Positions 60,766 through 64,000 of a DNA stretch of 64,000 nt are shown here, piece by piece. Positions within the stretch are counted from its first letter, which is position 1. Each line of letters opens with the position of its first letter. The notes under the pieces were generated by a model that was not told the DNA's origin, did not search any database, and saw only the letters and a list, made by a program, of their open reading frames with translations. The position numbers and the translations under genes were made by a program. Source of the stretch: Saccharomycodes ludwigii (Eukaryota; Ascomycota; Saccharomycetes; Saccharomycodales; Saccharomycodaceae); assembly GCF_020623625.1 (NCBI RefSeq), contig NC_060204.1, forward strand, positions 1,342,501 to 1,406,500, read 5' to 3'.

Positions 60766-62296
60766 ATGACATCCACTACTTATAAAAAAAGGGGTTTTGG
60801 TTTTATTACTAACCCTTTTTTTATTACAATGGACAGTAATAATTGATGCTACAACACTGGTTGATACAAATGATGCGTGTGATCCAATTACACAGCCTAC
60901 TAATGGTTTTAAGGTGAAATGGTATAATTATATTATAGACAATACTACTACATATACAAGTTTGGATTATATGGCGTACGGATATTATCAAAAATCTGCC
61001 CCATATCATTCGCAAAATGGTATTACTACTGTTTCGTTTGAACCTGGATATCTATGTTTATATAATCCATATGATTTATCCAAATATTTTTATTTGTTAC
61101 GGTGAGCCTTGAAATGTAAAAAAAACAACATGGACTTGTCCATCAGCAGGTCCATTAGGATTAAGTGATTTTTATACTAGCGCTGGAACTTCTTACTCCT
61201 TATCACTTGTTTATAATTATGATACATATTTTACCAATTTTACAATGGAAATTACCGGCTACTTTTTAGCCCCAGAAACAGGTTCTTATACATTTACCCT
61301 AGGAAATGTTGACGATTCAGCTGGTTTGTTGTTTGATCAAGATGCGTTTGGTTTTTGCGAACAAAATGATATTACTGCTACCACAACAAATTTTTTGCTA
61401 AATGCTATTAAGGGTTGCGAATCAGGAAAAGAAGCTTCTGTATCTAGTGAAAAAACTCTAATTGGTGGACTTTATTACCCAATAAGAATTATATTTTCAA
61501 ATGCAATTACAAAAGCAAGCTTAGATTTTTCAGCAACATTACCCAATGGAACCGTTATTAATGATTTTACTAATTACATTTATACATTCGGTGAAGATGA
61601 ATCTTATTGCCCAGCATTTGAACGTGAAACTACAACATACACACCATGGACTGGTTCATTCACATCCACCATTGGTACTATTGTTACAATCAGCGTTGGC
61701 TCAGATGGTATTCCAACTACCTCCAACTATCTACACAGTTGAAACTCTAGAAAACAAGGGTACTACTATCACTTACACCCTATGGACAGGTGCTTACACA
61801 TCCACTATTCCAAAAAAACAACAACAACAACAACAACGGTGGATCTGGTAGTTCCGAAACTGCTAATACACCAGTTACTGTTATTAAGACTAGTGTGTTT
61901 ACAACATCAGGTAGTACTATCACTTCTGTTATTACATCTACTATTGTTCCAAACAATAATAATGAAAATGGATCAGGTTCTTCAGGCAATGCTAGTGAAT
62001 ATGTTGAGACTATTTCTTCTGGTTCTGTTTATACCACTGTTACCAAGAGTGCCAACGGTAACTCTGGTAATTCCAACAATGTTATTACCAAGACCACATC
62101 TGGTGGCAAAGTTATTACCACCACTATTCAATCAGAAACTGTTTCTAGCACAGCTGCTATTGAAGTGCAAAGTATTCAATCTCAACCAGCATCTAGTGGA
62201 TTAATTTCTATTTACCAAGCTGGTGCTGTTTCAAACAGAATATCTACCTTCAAGATGTTCTTTACTTTATTTGTTTTGTTTTTCAATTTATTTTAA
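60766..62296 (+). pseudogene. Broken flocculin (PA14 type) with shortened repeats
   Basis: The order of parts is that of the intact gene. A signal-peptide-like stretch (VLLLTLFLLQWTVIIDATT) and the first part of the PA14 domain lie before about 61105. The rest of PA14 follows to about 61610 (ITGYFLAPETGSYTFTLGNVDDSAGLLFD with the paired aspartates), with a single TTTYTPWTGSFTSTIGT unit, part of a second, one C-terminal repeat and an intact GPI-like tail. The parts lie in different frames, with at least three shifts (at the signal peptide, within PA14 near 61105, and near 61730-61800), so no full protein is made. The stalk has an extra SANGNSGNSNNV segment. The PA14 part is clearly diverged from the intact gene, whereas the tail is similar. 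Confidence 0.87.
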
Positions 62297-62569
62297 GAAT
62301 ACTCTTGTGAAAATTTTTTTTTCGAATAGTATCTAATATATTTAGTTTATTTTTTTTTTTTAAGTTCGTCAGTTTTTTTGTATTTATTTTGTTCAGATTT
62401 CGTATTTTGTGTTTTTATTTTATTTTATAGTTCGTTCTTTTTATAATATCGAAGCAACTTAGTTTTTCATACCGTAAGTTGTTTTTATTTCTAATAAATT
62501 TTTTTTTTCTGATTATTTATTGATAACATTGGAATATTATTTTCTTTCTTGTTTCTCATAATAATTTTT

Positions 62570-63498
62570 TATTTTAATTCTTCTTCTATTGCTGAGTTCA
62601 AAAGTTTAATAATAACAGTAAAAAGAAGTGTCTTAAACTATGAAGAATAAGATAGATCTATTCTTTTGGGAGTAAATGCTCAATTAGTGGGTCAATTTAT
62701 GTTGTGTTTTTTGAACCAATAATTACAAATTTATGAGTCTGCTTAGATTCTATAAAATCGATGTTTATTTGTAACATGATTGGTGATAAAGTTTCCCTTC
62801 ATATATATTATTCTTTAGTTAACAAGCTCTATTTTTTGATTATTCCATAATTCAAGTGTTTGTTAATAATTAGTTCATATAAGTGCTTGCTTTATCACAA
62901 TGTATAATTATAAGCTTATATCGAAAGACAAGTGTGAATATGCAGCAATATGCATTCCTTGTCAACGGAGTACTTGTCATATTTCATCAACTTTAGCGTA
63001 TATTAAAAGAAAAAACATACAAGTCGAGATCTTGTAATATAGATAGAAATTTGGAAACAATATTGAATAGTATTTGATTCATTGTGTATGTCTAATTGAG
63101 ATATTGTGATTCATTCATTTTAAGTTTGCTGCTATTTAGTGTTAATTGACAAAAATAAACTTCATTCTTTACATATAATGAATTGTAACATAATCCATAA
63201 AACAAAACAAACTTGTTATTGGAAACTAGTCTTAAATTTATTCATTGGGTTTTATCACATCTATTATTCTTATTGCAATATGTAATATTAAACTACTTAG
63301 TTTTTAGTTCTCTTTGCTTCATATGTTATCTGAATGCTTGAAATTATTTATGGTCTTGATAGTTACAATGGCATAGTTTCTCTGGTGAATTTATAGAATA
63401 TATTGGGTGAAAACTTGGTGCATTTCTAACTCTCCATAACTCTTGAAATAACTGGTGTTCAAATGCAATTTCACTTTCTATATTTTATGTTAGATAAC
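62570..63498. repeat. Duplicated subtelomeric block, copy 2 (about 930 bp)
   Basis: Direct-repeat partner of 53740-54676, in the same orientation and the same position relative to a flocculin 3' end. Substitutions are scattered evenly, with no sign of coding constraint. Similarity ends at tagataac (63498), after which the two loci differ. Confidence 0.9.
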
Positions 63499-64000
63499 AT
63501 TTATTAAAGTTTTATTGATAAAATAACATTGTGAATTTAGAGGATATTTTTGAGCGAACGAAAAAAAAAATTGTTTCTTTGGCTGCAAAAAAAAAAAAAA
63601 AGATTTTTTTCGTAAAAAATGCTAAATATTTTTAAGCTGTGAATTACCAACAAAGTTAAAAAAAAACAGCTTGTTGATTATCAGAAATAACAAAACAAAA
63701 CAAAACAAGTATTTTACACAATGTACAACAACTTACAAGAAATTAGAAAAGTTTTTGATCAAAAAACAGATATTTAGGTAGTATTTATAAAACCTATCAA
63801 AATACGAAATCATATCTACACTTTCAAAGAATGTTTCAACTGGATATATACTGATTGGAGTGAAGAAAAACAACACTATAAAGGGGCTGTTTATTATTAT
63901 TTTGTTATTCTAGTGGATAACCATTGCGTGTTTGTTGGAATCATAATGACTGTACTGGAGTGAAGGACCATATTGTTACTAATAAGCACACATTAATATT
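63499..64000. other. Right edge, AT-rich, possible decayed frame
   Basis: 502 bp. A frame without stops (about 55 codons from about 63778) reads ...FNWIYTDWSEEKQHYKG..., with richer composition than the surroundings, preceded by a short ATG frame at 63721. I do not recognise it. It could be a fragment of a subtelomeric gene. No telomere repeat is seen, so the chromosome end is not in the window. Confidence 0.25.

Noticed and set aside
1-64000. CRISPR arrays, prophage or bacterial mobile elements
   Set aside because: The window is eukaryotic. The tandem repeats seen are microsatellites, minisatellites or coding repeats without spacers.

Overview
This window is nuclear DNA from a budding yeast. 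It is AT-rich, with dense intron-poor genes, poly(A/T) and AT-repeat spacers, a ribosomal-protein gene with one intron after codon 5 (GTATGT donor, TACTAAC branch site, CAG acceptor), and a tRNA-Leu(CAA) with an intron. The gene order is the most informative feature. From the left edge to about 34 kb the genes are the orthologs of S. cerevisiae HIR3, IPA1, PPX1, YJR142W, PMT4, MGM101, YHR202W, RPS4, HTM1/MNL1, SCH9, SKN7, SET5, (FMP10-FAU1) and BAT. This interleaves S. cerevisiae YJR140C-YJR148W with YHR201C-YHR208W in one tract with matching orientations. It is the order expected of a lineage that did not go through the whole-genome duplication. The very low GC and the flocculin family would fit a Saccharomycodes-like or related pre-duplication yeast, but the genus is only a guess.

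Layout. 1-14.5 kb: HIR3 (partial), IPA1, PPX1, the Nudix-like YJR142W ortholog, PMT4, MGM101, tRNA-Val(CAC), the YHR202W phosphoesterase and RPS4. 15.6-25.2 kb: the ER mannosidase HTM1, the TORC1 effector kinase SCH9 and the stress regulator SKN7. 25.4-34.2 kb: a greatly enlarged SET5, the FMP10-FAU1 convergent pair and a single branched-chain aminotransferase. 34.9-46.4 kb: a Zn2Cys6 activator, a UAS-UBX protein, tRNA-Leu, a Ste24-like membrane protein without the metalloprotease active site, and a full-size PDR-type ABC pump. 46.4-64 kb: a gene-poor, subtelomere-like region with one intact flocculin, an inverted flocculin 3' fragment, a broken flocculin copy, a duplicated block of about 930 bp downstream of two of them, and an LTR-like fossil.

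The genes do not form one pathway. The left two-thirds is ordinary conserved core: chromatin, mRNA 3' end formation, polyphosphate, O-mannosylation, mtDNA maintenance, ER quality control, nutrient and stress signalling, folate and branched-chain amino acids. The right third is accessory: drug efflux and cell adhesion. The best candidates for something undescribed are the Ste24-like protein that has lost its catalytic motifs and the SET5 protein with about 600 disordered, prion-like residues inserted inside its SET domain. Several long open frames begin at TTG rather than ATG. I moved the starts of SCH9, SKN7 and the flocculin to the first in-frame ATG.
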